Below are positions 1 through 7,154 of a stretch of 15,882 nucleotides of DNA, one piece after another. The position numbers and the translations under genes are program-made. Source of the stretch: Gammaproteobacteria bacterium (lineage in GTDB: Bacteria; Pseudomonadota; Gammaproteobacteria; Pseudomonadales; Azotimanducaceae_A). Numbering within the stretch: the first letter of the stretch is position 1; each line of letters opens with the position of its first letter. The stretch lies in assembly GCA_002714125.1 (NCBI GenBank), contig PAWP01000053.1:28650-44531 (forward strand). The letters are read 5' to 3'. Under the pieces are notes generated by a model that worked only from the letters and a program-made list of their open reading frames with translations, did not search any database and was not told the DNA's origin.

Positions 1-276
1 ATCTGTATTCGAATCGGTTGGGTGATGACCCCCGATGACCCTTCCTTCCACCCGGCCGCATTGTCGCTCTGGTTGTCCCATGCTGACACGACGCAGGTGT
101 TTGAGAAGTGTATCGAGGCGCCGCCCTCGGTTGGATTCGCCATCGTACACGGCATGTCGAATAATCGGCTTCGAATCTGGGAGTCAGAGGAGACCCGCAA
201 GATCATTGGCTTCGACCCCGGCGACGACTCAGGCGTCGAGTGGACCGAACGCCCAGATGGCCCGAGCTTCATCTGA
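1..276 (+). CDS. NAD-dependent epimerase/dehydratase, uronate dehydrogenase-like (3' part only)
   Basis: The frame is open from the first base to the TGA at 274-276, giving 91 C-terminal residues; the true start lies before the window, so the internal GTG/ATG at 22-27 should not be taken as a start. The visible part begins with an RIG motif, followed by LSLWLSHAD and then GFAIVHGMSNN with a Trp shortly after. This order (RIG, WLSHxD, acidic-Cys-x-EAP, GF-VV-G-S-N, G-x-P-D-D) is the C-terminal substrate side of extended SDRs of the uronate dehydrogenase type, which oxidise hexuronates to lactones with NAD+. The NAD-binding Rossmann half is outside the window, so the substrate cannot be assigned. 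It converges on the pseudogene at 299-748, 22 bases away. Confidence 0.72.
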   Translation: MCIRIGWVMTPDDPSFHPAALSLWLSHADTTQVFEKCIEAPPSVGFAIVHGMSNNRLRIWESEETRKIIGFDPGDDSGVEWTERPDGPSFI

Positions 277-298
277 GTACCTGAGCGCTCGGCCCTTA

Positions 299-748
299 CT
301 ACAGGTAGGTCTCAGTGTCTGAGGTCGTCCGCGTGCCGACGTCGGACCATACGTCTGCCGGTGGAGTACCGAAGAAGTTCGCATAGCACATAAGTGTCTT
401 TGCGTGACCGTCATAGTACTTCGTATTCTCTGGGCCGCCGCATGGCGTTGGTCTTTGATGCAGAATGGCGCCCAGCACATCCGGCCAGAATGTCCTCCAG
501 TGGTCGTGAGTGTAGGTCAGGTGCAGGTGACAGGCTTGGTCAACCTGATCTGAAGGCGTCACAGTGTGAACAACTGGGAAGCAAAAGCGCTGATATTCCT
601 TCAAGACCTGCTGCGTTTATTCATCCATTTATGCATTCTCCCTCACGAATCACGCTGAGAATGTGAGCGCGTCTCCCGGGACATACAGCGCATGTTGCTC
701 GATACGTCCGAGTGTGGCGTGTTGTTGAGTGGTCGGTGATTGCTGCAT
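299..748 (-). pseudogene. Decayed GRDP-like / TIGR04222-type N-terminal domain gene
   Basis: A single frame read from the ATG at 748-746 to the TAG at 301-299 (149 codons) shows, in order, TLGRIEQHAL, PGDALTFS, VREN, a QQVLKEYQRF helix, TPSDQVDQ, HLHLTYT, VLG...LH.RPT..GG, KTL..Y...FG and PPADVW. I recognise this as the conserved domain of bacterial glycine-rich-domain-like membrane proteins. Three stops interrupt it: TGA at 652-650, TAA at 631-629 and TAA at 619-617, at positions where the family, as I recall it, has Arg (RLAREN), Trp and an aromatic residue. The family Trp before HLHL is Cys here (TGT, 532-530). A good Shine-Dalgarno, GGGGAG, lies 5 bases before the ATG, so the start was once real. 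The C-terminal membrane and glycine-rich part usual in the family is absent. The 101-residue stretch from 604 could be mistaken for an intact small gene. Confidence 0.8.
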
Positions 749-966
749 AGGTTCTCCCCACTGTAGGTGCGTTGCTTCACTCGCCCTGGCCATCCCGAGC
801 GAGCGCATCTCATCGCCTTGTCAGCTGTTGCATTGACTAATTTGATCGAAAAGCGCGATGCTTTTTTGAATAAAAATGGAGAAATTGGTCAAACGGTGTT
901 GAGGTGCCTTAGGTATTCTGCATCTGAGTGAACCAACCCGCTCGGGCTTGCACCTTTGACCGATTG
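749..966. other. Intergenic stretch between two minus-strand units
   Basis: This holds the ribosome binding site of the decayed gene (minus-strand GGGGAG at 759-754) and the 3' flank of the PhyH gene that stops at 967. An A/T-rich patch at about 835-890 could contain the old promoter of the pseudogene, but I see no convincing -35/-10 pair. No hairpin followed by a T-run is evident for the PhyH operon end. Together with the pseudogene this accounts for the 690 bases between 276 and 967. Confidence 0.45.
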
Positions 967-1809
967 TTAGAAAGTTACACCCTTGGCGGCGTTTTCTGCT
1001 TCAGCAAAGTCACCCTGCTGATGCCATGCGTGTCCGAAGGGGTGGTAAGGGTAACGTCGTGATTTGGGCAGGCGAAACACTGCCGATTCGCACCGTGCAA
1101 GCTCGCGTCGTTTCCCGCTGACCATGAGCCCGGTGTCCCGCCAAATGCCATCTGCCATCTGGAAGGCATCATCAGCGCGATACTGGAACACAATGCCACG
1201 CCGTGGCGCGCCAGTATGGTTGGGACCGGAGCCATGTACCATGAGGCAGTGGTGGATAGAGATACCACCTGACCTTGGAGTGATATCGGTTATATGGTCG
1301 GGGGCCTGATTCCAGACCGGCTCCTGGCACTGGCTCGAGAACATGCCTGCCTCATTGCTGTGATCAAGCAAGCCTCTCTTGTGGCTGCCCCGGACCATGC
1401 GCATGCAGCCGTTGTCAGGTGTTGCGTCATCAAGCATGACCATAACCGCAACGAGATCAGTATTGGTGTGCGGGAAGAAGGCAAAGTCCTGGTGCCAGTC
1501 GAAACCACCTTTGCTAGGGGTTGCGGGTTGGGCGGCCAGTTTCGAGTGCTGCAGTTGGATATCTTCACCTATCAGCCCACGGAGCCTAGCGACGATGCGC
1601 TCATCCTGCGCCAACTGCAGGAATAGTGGGTGGCGCAGCGTGATTTCAAGTGCATGCACGGTATGCTGGGCTTCCAGCCATTTCTGATCCGGCGGCGCCT
1701 GCAGCGCGTCCTTCAAGGCTTCGATCTCCGCAGCATCAAAGAGCCCGTTCTCTATGAGGAAGCCGTCCTGCTCAAAACGCCCGATCTGCTCGCTGCTGAG
1801 TCCTTGCAT
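967..1809 (-). CDS. Phytanoyl-CoA dioxygenase (PhyH) family protein, second gene of tandem pair
   Basis: Predicted cytosolic non-heme Fe(II)/2-oxoglutarate oxygenase of 280 residues, a normal length for PhyH proteins. The N-terminal helix region has FEQDGFLIENGLF, typical of the family opening. The metal site is visible as H106-x-D108 (in WHQD) and distal H192 (in MVHGSG); R203/R204 in the following APRRG is placed to bind 2-oxoglutarate. NGCMRMVRGSHKRG at about 133-146 is the characteristic strand/loop between the two metal motifs. The substrate is not predictable: bacterial family members hydroxylate or halogenate many small molecules. The ATG follows the stop of the upstream PhyH gene by 5 bases, and its GGAG lies in the last codons of that gene, so the two are translationally coupled. 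The two neighbours are not close copies: their HQD motifs sit at 106 and 133 and flanking segments differ. Confidence 0.9.
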   Translation of the reverse strand: MQGLSSEQIGRFEQDGFLIENGLFDAAEIEALKDALQAPPDQKWLEAQHTVHALEITLRHPLFLQLAQDERIVARLRGLIGEDIQLQHSKLAAQPATPSKGGFDWHQDFAFFPHTNTDLVAVMVMLDDATPDNGCMRMVRGSHKRGLLDHSNEAGMFSSQCQEPVWNQAPDHITDITPRSGGISIHHCLMVHGSGPNHTGAPRRGIVFQYRADDAFQMADGIWRDTGLMVSGKRRELARCESAVFRLPKSRRYPYHPFGHAWHQQGDFAEAENAAKGVTF

Positions 1810-1814
1810 GGGAG

Positions 1815-2666
1815 CTACTCCGTGCCGATGTCTGGGTAGTTGAATGGCGTCTCGGCTGGATGTACGCGGGTGCGTTCGGCGATGGCGTCCGCGGTGACCC
1901 GGTGTGCAGCCTCAAAGCCGTTCTGGGGCCAGCGATCACCGGCGAGGCGGATGTCTTCCAAGTGATCCATGTGAAAGTAGATCGTTCGTCGCAGATCGCT
2001 CGAACGGTTCCAGAAGCTTCCGTGGATGACTGTCGTGGCGTGGAAGATCACGTCTCCGGGTTCTGCCGCGACCGGGATTGCCCGAGGAGCACCTGCCTCG
2101 ATGCCGTTGGTCCAGCTTCCGATGAAGCCCGGGTTGTACGTCGGATTATGATAGCCCGCGAGGTGACTGCCCGGGATCACCCAAAGGCCGCCGTTATCCG
2201 GGTTGGCGGCATCGAGATAGATGTCGGTGTTGAATACTGGAAAGCGAAATACTTTCACGGGGTCCTGGTGCCACGGTGCCGGGACCCCGTGGTACGGCAG
2301 CTTGAAAACCAACGAGTGTACCGAAGCGGCAAACGTGTCACCGCCCATCAATTGCGAGACAGCATGCAGTAGCGGCGGATACGCCAGCAGCATCTGGAAG
2401 CTGCGCGGCATGTCATCCGCCTGCAATTGATTGACCCGGTATAGACAGTTCTTGTTTCCATGCTCTGGGTCTGTCCGGTATTGCCAGCGTTTGTCACCAA
2501 ACGGACCGTTGCGACCTTTGTCGATGAGAGCCATGGAATCCCTGTCGACAGCGGCGCGTTCTGATTCGGTCACTAGGCCCTTGGCGAGCAGGAAACCGTT
2601 GCGCGCGAAGAATTCAAGCTGTTCGGGTGAGAGTGGTGGTTCGGTCTGGATGGAAGCAGGAGTCAT
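1815..2666 (-). CDS. Phytanoyl-CoA dioxygenase (PhyH) family protein, first gene of tandem pair
   Basis: A 283-residue Fe(II)/2-oxoglutarate-dependent dioxygenase. Motifs in order: LEFFARNGFLLAKG near residues 18-30 (family N-terminus), H133-x-D135 in PWHQDP, NPDNGGLWVIPGSH at about 155-168, distal H215 in TTVIHGS, and R226/R227 as the probable 2-oxoglutarate ligand. The PWHQDP context and the AEPGDVIFHATTVIHGS stretch match PhyH proteins closely. The function is hydroxylation of an unknown small molecule or acyl group; no signal peptide, so cytoplasmic. It leads a two-gene unit. Its ATG at 2666 has no strong Shine-Dalgarno, and only 58 bases separate it from the divergent RNase HII start, so both promoters must lie in that short gap or overlap the other gene. 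Confidence 0.9.
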   Translation of the reverse strand: MTPASIQTEPPLSPEQLEFFARNGFLLAKGLVTESERAAVDRDSMALIDKGRNGPFGDKRWQYRTDPEHGNKNCLYRVNQLQADDMPRSFQMLLAYPPLLHAVSQLMGGDTFAASVHSLVFKLPYHGVPAPWHQDPVKVFRFPVFNTDIYLDAANPDNGGLWVIPGSHLAGYHNPTYNPGFIGSWTNGIEAGAPRAIPVAAEPGDVIFHATTVIHGSFWNRSSDLRRTIYFHMDHLEDIRLAGDRWPQNGFEAAHRVTADAIAERTRVHPAETPFNYPDIGTE

Positions 2667-2714
2667 GGTGCGATTGTGCGTTATTGTCCAGCCCTCGTGA
2701 AGGACGCCTGTTCC

Positions 2715-2718
2715 GGAG
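2715..2718 (+). promoter_or_regulatory. Ribosome binding site supporting a TTG start for the RNase HII gene
   Basis: GGAG at 2715-2718 is six bases before TTG at 2725. The in-frame ATG at 2761 has no comparable purine-rich site upstream. This favours TTG, adding 12 residues before the conserved core, which starts near residue 24. Either start leaves the domain intact. Confidence 0.5.
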
Positions 2719-2724
2719 TCAGCT

Positions 2725-3630
2725 TTGCCCCGTAAACGTTACCAATCGCCTGGCCCTTCGATGCGCATCGAGAATGCGCTCGAGGGCACTGTGTGCGGTG
2801 TAGACGAAGTGGGTTACTCGCCCGTCGCGGGCCCAGTGGTGGCTGCCGCGGTGGTTCTGCCGAGAGGCCAGCGCTCCAGGCGGCTCGCGGGGCTGAGGGA
2901 TTCGAAACAGTTATCACGCGAACGACGTGAGCGGTTTTTTGCCGAAATTGACGCCATCGCCGATGTATCCGTGGCTGAGGCAAGCGTTGCCGAGATCGAT
3001 CAACTGAATATTTATCAGGCCAATCGGCTCGCCATGGCACGAGCGGTTGCGGGTCTCAATGGCGCACCGGATGTTGCCCTAGTGGATGGCCATTTCAAGC
3101 CGGATCTGCCCTGCCGGTTCGAGAACCTCATCAAAGGTGACGAGCGTTCGCTGTCGATTGCTTGCGCGTCGATCATGGCCAAAGTCACGCGGGACCGGTT
3201 CATGACTGTGCAGGGCGAGCGCTACCCCGGCTATGCCTGGGCGTCGAATGTGGGCTATGGGACCGAGGCGCACCACCTCGGCCTGCTTCGATTTGGCCCA
3301 ACGCCGCTGCACCGCAGGAGTTTCGCACCGCTCAATTCCTGGGTCACCGAAACCAGGATAGATGCCTTCCGTTTCGTGCCGATAGTCCGTCGGGTGTGCC
3401 CGGCGGAGCTGTTTGAGCTTCGCGCGGGGTTGGTCGCCGTGTTTGACACGCAGCGCAGGCACCTTGGCATGCTGACCCGTGGCGCCCAGGGCTGGCGGAT
3501 CCGTGCCTATGCCTACACTGATGAGATGGCGGACCCTGCCGTCGGCGAAGGGCCACTAGGCGCGGTCCACAACAGAATTGTGCGGGAACCGGGACTGGCG
3601 GCACTTACCGAGGTAGTGAGGTCGGCATAG
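2725..3630 (+). CDS. RNase HII-like protein with altered GRG motif and C-terminal extension
   Basis: Residues 24-203 form an RNase HII domain, the enzyme that nicks DNA 5' of embedded ribonucleotides. The acidic site is complete: D27 and E28 (GVDEVG), D121 (LVDGHF) and D139 (KGDERS), followed by SIACASIMAKVTRD and the GYGT Tyr (Y178) with H196/R197 near the domain end. The segment after DEVG departs from the norm: family members have GRG or similar, whereas here G30-Y31-S32 is seen, so the Arg and second Gly that read the RNA-DNA junction are missing. About 98 further residues (204-301) follow, where typical bacterial RNase HII is about 200-220 residues in total; I do not recognise that extension. 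Gammaproteobacterial rnhB usually lies with lpxB and dnaE, which are absent here, so this may be a second, divergent copy. No symbol is given because standard activity is uncertain. Confidence 0.85.
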   Translation: MPRKRYQSPGPSMRIENALEGTVCGVDEVGYSPVAGPVVAAAVVLPRGQRSRRLAGLRDSKQLSRERRERFFAEIDAIADVSVAEASVAEIDQLNIYQANRLAMARAVAGLNGAPDVALVDGHFKPDLPCRFENLIKGDERSLSIACASIMAKVTRDRFMTVQGERYPGYAWASNVGYGTEAHHLGLLRFGPTPLHRRSFAPLNSWVTETRIDAFRFVPIVRRVCPAELFELRAGLVAVFDTQRRHLGMLTRGAQGWRIRAYAYTDEMADPAVGEGPLGAVHNRIVREPGLAALTEVVRSA

Positions 3631-3676
3631 GCTTCCGTTTGCACTGGCTCGAATCTGTAGTGCCGGCGGCAACGCC

Positions 3677-4975
3677 TCAGGTCAGGTCCATGGAACTCGT
3701 GCTGTCACCAAACCCGGATACTGGTGCACCCGCCAGGTCGAGCATCGCCGTGAACAGGTTGGCGATGGGCTCATCTTGTCTGCGGATGTGACGACCGGTG
3801 TCTAGCTGGCCCGACGCGCCGCCTGCTAGTAGCACGGGCAGGTTCTCGTGCCGGTGCGAGTTGCCGTCTTCGATCTCGCTGGAGAAAAACACCATCGAGT
3901 TGTCGAGCAGAGTTGTGCCGTCCTCCTCGGTAAAGTTTTTCATCTGCTGCAGCAAGTAGGCAAACTGTTGTACTTCCCACGTGGCGATCGTGCGCAGATC
4001 TGCAAGCTTTTGTGGATCGTCCTGGTGGTGGGATATCTCGTGGTGTGCACCCTCGACGCCCAGGAACGGGTAGTGCCGATTGCTGCCTGCATTATTCAGC
4101 ATGAACGTTGCAACCCGCGTTATGTCGCAGCGGAATGCGGTCACCATCAGATCGGTCATGATCTTCACGTGCTGCTGATAGTCGAAGGTCTCGGGCGGTG
4201 AGTCGCCAGGGCCACACTGGCCGGCGATGGACTTTTCGAGGCTACGCAATCCGGTCAGGTATTCATCCAGTTTGTGTTTGTCGGCGGCACTAATCCTGCT
4301 CTGTAGGTGTTTGGCGTCACCCGTCACGTAATCCAGAATGCTTCGTTTGTGTGCCTGACGCTCTGCGCGCTCCGCCGCGCTGGCTGTGCGGTCGAAACCG
4401 CCAAACATCAGGTCGAAAAGTCCCTGCGGGTGGGTAAGTTTATTCAGTGGCGTATGCGGACCGGCCCAGGAGATATTGCGCGAATAGGCGCAGCTATAGC
4501 CTGAGTCGCAGCCGCCGTTACTGCTGCCGCCTTCGATCCCCAACTGTAGAGAAGCAAACCGTGTTGCGCCGCCAATGCGGTTCGCTAAAACCTGGTCCAT
4601 AGAGATCCCATTTACGATGTGGGACTCGGACTTGTAGACGTGGGCGCACGTCAGGAAGGAGCCGGTTCCCGCGGCGTGGTCGCCCGGTCCATCAGGTTTG
4701 GCAGGATCATTGCGCAAACCACTTATAACGAGAACGTCGTCTTTGACGTCTACATTCGCACTAGCGTCTGCCAGGGGTTGCAGAATGGGTGTCAGCGCCC
4801 ACTCGGCGCCTTCGGAAGAGGGGGTCCACCCGGTCATCTGGATGCCGTTAGGCACGTAGTACGCAAGCATCCGGGGTTTTTTCTTGGTTGTCGTGCTGGC
4901 CAACGTTGGCAGGTGAGGCAGCGCAATAGCTGCAGCGGCGCCACCCAGAAACAGTCTGCGGGAAACCTGGATCAT
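3677..4975 (-). CDS. DUF1552 family exported protein
   Basis: This 432-residue protein starts with a Tat-like signal (SRRLFLGG then an Ala-rich hydrophobic stretch to about residue 27), so it is likely exported folded. The mature part follows DUF1552 closely: LAYYVPNGIQ..GW near 37-50, GDHAAGTGSFLTC at 98-110, SMDQVLANRIG at 125-135, SCAYSRNISW at 161-170, KRSILDYV at 210-217, DEYLTGLRSLEKS at 237-249 and HHEISHH at 311-317. The last third (FFSSEIEDGNSHRHENLPVLL) resembles the metal-side strands of alkaline-phosphatase/sulfatase-fold proteins such as DUF1501, an inferred relationship. The biochemical function of the family is unknown. The start overlaps the DUF1592 stop as ATGA, so the two are co-translated and probably partners in the periplasm or at the cell surface. 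It converges on the RNase HII gene with 46 bases between stops. Confidence 0.92.
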   Translation of the reverse strand: MIQVSRRLFLGGAAAAIALPHLPTLASTTTKKKPRMLAYYVPNGIQMTGWTPSSEGAEWALTPILQPLADASANVDVKDDVLVISGLRNDPAKPDGPGDHAAGTGSFLTCAHVYKSESHIVNGISMDQVLANRIGGATRFASLQLGIEGGSSNGGCDSGYSCAYSRNISWAGPHTPLNKLTHPQGLFDLMFGGFDRTASAAERAERQAHKRSILDYVTGDAKHLQSRISAADKHKLDEYLTGLRSLEKSIAGQCGPGDSPPETFDYQQHVKIMTDLMVTAFRCDITRVATFMLNNAGSNRHYPFLGVEGAHHEISHHQDDPQKLADLRTIATWEVQQFAYLLQQMKNFTEEDGTTLLDNSMVFFSSEIEDGNSHRHENLPVLLAGGASGQLDTGRHIRRQDEPIANLFTAMLDLAGAPVSGFGDSTSSMDLT

Positions 4976-7044
4976 AGTGCGTTCATAGCCTTAACCTGAG
5001 GTGCATGATTACGGAACACTTCGCTAGTAGCAATGATCGAGACGAGGTCTCTGAGTCCGGCTCCATTGGCGCTCCATCTGGCTGCAAGCTGATTGACCAC
5101 AAGAAGGTCCGGCTCGCGACCCAACGCGTATGTCATCATTTGGCGGGTGACACACTGTGGGTAGCGGGGGTCTGTCGCAATTAGCCTGGCCAGTTCGACG
5201 CCGCCGTCGAAGGTCCGGCCGTCGGGCAGGGCACCGGTAGCGTTGATGGCATGCCGACCATCAAGGTCTCGCCATTTGCCTGTTCCGTCATAGTGCTCAA
5301 GCCCAAAACCAATCGGGTCCATGATTTTGTGGCATCCGGCGCAGACGGGGTCCGTGCGATGCTGTTCCATACGCTCCCTGAGGGAAGCCGATACCTGCTC
5401 CCCGTTTGGCAACCCCTCGACTGCCGGTGGCGGTGGGGGCGGTGCGCTGCAGAGCAACTGCTCTAGGACCCACTTACCCCGCTTTACTGGAGAGGTCCGG
5501 TTTGGGTGCGAGGTTGCGGTGAGCACGCTCGCGTGGCCCAGCAGACCCAGTCGTGTTGCGGGCAGTGTTGCGCGCACGAACCCGCCCGTTGCACTCGTTG
5601 CTAATGGGGTCAGGTCGTAATGCTCGGCGAGGCGTGGAGTGGTAAAGGTGTAATTGGCAGTGAGGAGTTCGGCTGCCGGGCGGTTGCCGGCCAGTAGCGC
5701 AGCGAACAGTTGTTTGGTTTCTCCGATCATGTCGGCCTTAAGGGAAAGATCGTAGTCCGGGTAGGTTTTGCGGTTGGGTTCATGGGCGGCGAGACCGCGG
5801 AGCGTGAGCCATTGTCCGACAAAGTTGTCGACGAAGGCGGCTGACTTTGGATCGGCCAGCATCCGCTCAATCTGTGCTTCGAGTTCTGCCTGCGTACCGA
5901 GGGCGTCATTAGCTGCAGCTTCAAACAACCGGGCGTCGGGCATGCTGCTCCACAAGAAGTAGGCAAGGCGGGAAGCCAGCTCATAAGGTGACAGCGGCGC
6001 CGGTTTACCGGAGCGCGGCTGAGTCTCGACCCTGAATACAAAATGCGGGGAGGTCAGCACGGCCGTCAGTGCAAGATTGATGGCCGCCTCGAATGCCGCT
6101 TGGTCTTCGACCGTAGCGGGCCCTGCAAGCGCCTCAAGCGAGGTCAGTTCCTCGTCCCGTATCGGGCGCCTCCATGCCCGGGTAGCGAACTTCCCAATGA
6201 TCTCGCGGCCACATACTGCCGGCTGCGCAAGGTCTGGCTCACAGGTAACGATCCGTGCCCTTAGCGGATTGGGTTCCGTCTCGCCAATGGGTCCCTCGAG
6301 CGTTACTGAATCGACCAGCAGGTTGCGCCATCGGCTGCCCGTATCGAAGTCGTTGGTATAACGGAGCGCAAACGGTTGGGTACCATCGAATGTTACGTCA
6401 GCCTGGTACTGCTCCGGCTTGTCGGCTTCTGCAAGGACGTCAAAGGCTTTTACCGTGGTCCCGCCAAGTTCAACGTTCATTCGCACAGGCGTGGGACCGG
6501 CCCGTTCGACCCAAGCACGGATCGTGACGCGGTAGGTGCCGGGGGCGGGAATGGGTAGACGCAGCGACGACTCGGAGACAAACTTCCAGGCATGCGGCGT
6601 CCTGGCTCCAACCCTGTAAGTTCGTCCTAGCGAGTCTTCACTCTCATCCTCGGCGTATTGGTCAAGTGGCTGAACGGGTGCTGTTCCCGTGACTTCGGCA
6701 ACCGCTTTCCCCTGAAGGTCCTCCAGTTCTATGACCTGTGCCGGCGTCCGCTCCTGTACCAGTGCGTCAGCAATTAGCTGCTCAGCAGCCCGGTGGTACA
6801 TCTCGACCTGAACGGGTGAAAGCGAAAGTACGCTTGCGATGTTGTCGAAACCGTGACTGACGTCGTCCTGTGGGAAGTGATCGGCAGGGCGCAGCGTTGT
6901 ACCCAGCAGGTCACGCACCGTGTTGTTGTATTCAGCCTGGTTCAACCGATGCAGGTGATAGGTTGAGTTTGCATCGGACACCGGCTCTTCGCTGCAGGCG
7001 GCAAGCAGGGTGATGGCCAAGGAGGCGATGAGGCAACGCTTCAT
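4972..7044 (-). CDS. DUF1592 multidomain lipoprotein (DUF1587/CBM-like/DUF1595/DUF1592/DUF1588/DUF1585)
   Basis: A 690-residue protein with a lipoprotein signal: hydrophobic residues 5-16 and lipobox LAAC, so Cys17 would be lipidated. Domains in order: DUF1587 at about 30-95 (HRLNQAEYNNTVRDLLG); a beta-rich carbohydrate-binding-like module at about 105-250 (PGTYRVTIRAWVE); DUF1595 at about 262-325; DUF1592 at about 325-460 (LTSPHFVFRVE, then SRLAYFLWSSMPD); DUF1588 at about 480-590 with PVKRGKWVLEQLLC, a six-Pro run (535-540) and CAGCH at 568-572 before KIMDPIGFGLEHYD; DUF1585 at about 603-678. CAGCH has the CxxCH form of a haem c site. Family members are abundant in planctomycetes and other environmental bacteria and are often called cytochrome-like, but their reaction is unknown. 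It is the first gene of the unit, with DUF1552 next. Its ATG lacks a clear Shine-Dalgarno. Confidence 0.92.
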   Translation of the reverse strand: MKRCLIASLAITLLAACSEEPVSDANSTYHLHRLNQAEYNNTVRDLLGTTLRPADHFPQDDVSHGFDNIASVLSLSPVQVEMYHRAAEQLIADALVQERTPAQVIELEDLQGKAVAEVTGTAPVQPLDQYAEDESEDSLGRTYRVGARTPHAWKFVSESSLRLPIPAPGTYRVTIRAWVERAGPTPVRMNVELGGTTVKAFDVLAEADKPEQYQADVTFDGTQPFALRYTNDFDTGSRWRNLLVDSVTLEGPIGETEPNPLRARIVTCEPDLAQPAVCGREIIGKFATRAWRRPIRDEELTSLEALAGPATVEDQAAFEAAINLALTAVLTSPHFVFRVETQPRSGKPAPLSPYELASRLAYFLWSSMPDARLFEAAANDALGTQAELEAQIERMLADPKSAAFVDNFVGQWLTLRGLAAHEPNRKTYPDYDLSLKADMIGETKQLFAALLAGNRPAAELLTANYTFTTPRLAEHYDLTPLATSATGGFVRATLPATRLGLLGHASVLTATSHPNRTSPVKRGKWVLEQLLCSAPPPPPPAVEGLPNGEQVSASLRERMEQHRTDPVCAGCHKIMDPIGFGLEHYDGTGKWRDLDGRHAINATGALPDGRTFDGGVELARLIATDPRYPQCVTRQMMTYALGREPDLLVVNQLAARWSANGAGLRDLVSIIATSEVFRNHAPQVKAMNAL

Positions 7045-7068
7045 GGGTGCGTGGCGCGGTGGTGGGGT

Positions 7069-7095
7069 GTTAGCTCGATTCTAACCAATGCTAAC
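7069..7095. promoter_or_regulatory. Candidate operator between DUF1592 and PhyH genes
   Basis: The 110-base divergent gap contains GTTAGC (7069-7074) and its exact reverse complement GCTAAC (7090-7095), centre-to-centre 21 bp, i.e. two helical turns, as for a dimeric regulator. A further CTAAC lies between them at 7081-7085. A weak -10-like TAGGAT at 7118-7123 for the plus-strand gene would place the right half-site next to its -35 region. No regulator gene is present in the window, and a 6-bp repeat can occur by chance. Confidence 0.35.
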
Positions 7096-7154
7096 TGTCA
7101 CGGCTCCCAAGCTGGAGTAGGATAGGTGGGACATGTGCAGTGTAAGGTGAATCT

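Noticed and set aside
299..604. A 101-residue minus-strand ORF as an intact small gene
   Set aside because: Homology-like pattern and a good ribosome binding site continue upstream to 748 through three in-frame stops; the TTG at 604 lies in the middle of a conserved helix.
1860..2372. 170-codon plus-strand frame opposite the PhyH gene
   Set aside because: It lies antisense to a gene with clear catalytic motifs and has none of its own; a shadow of G+C-rich coding DNA.
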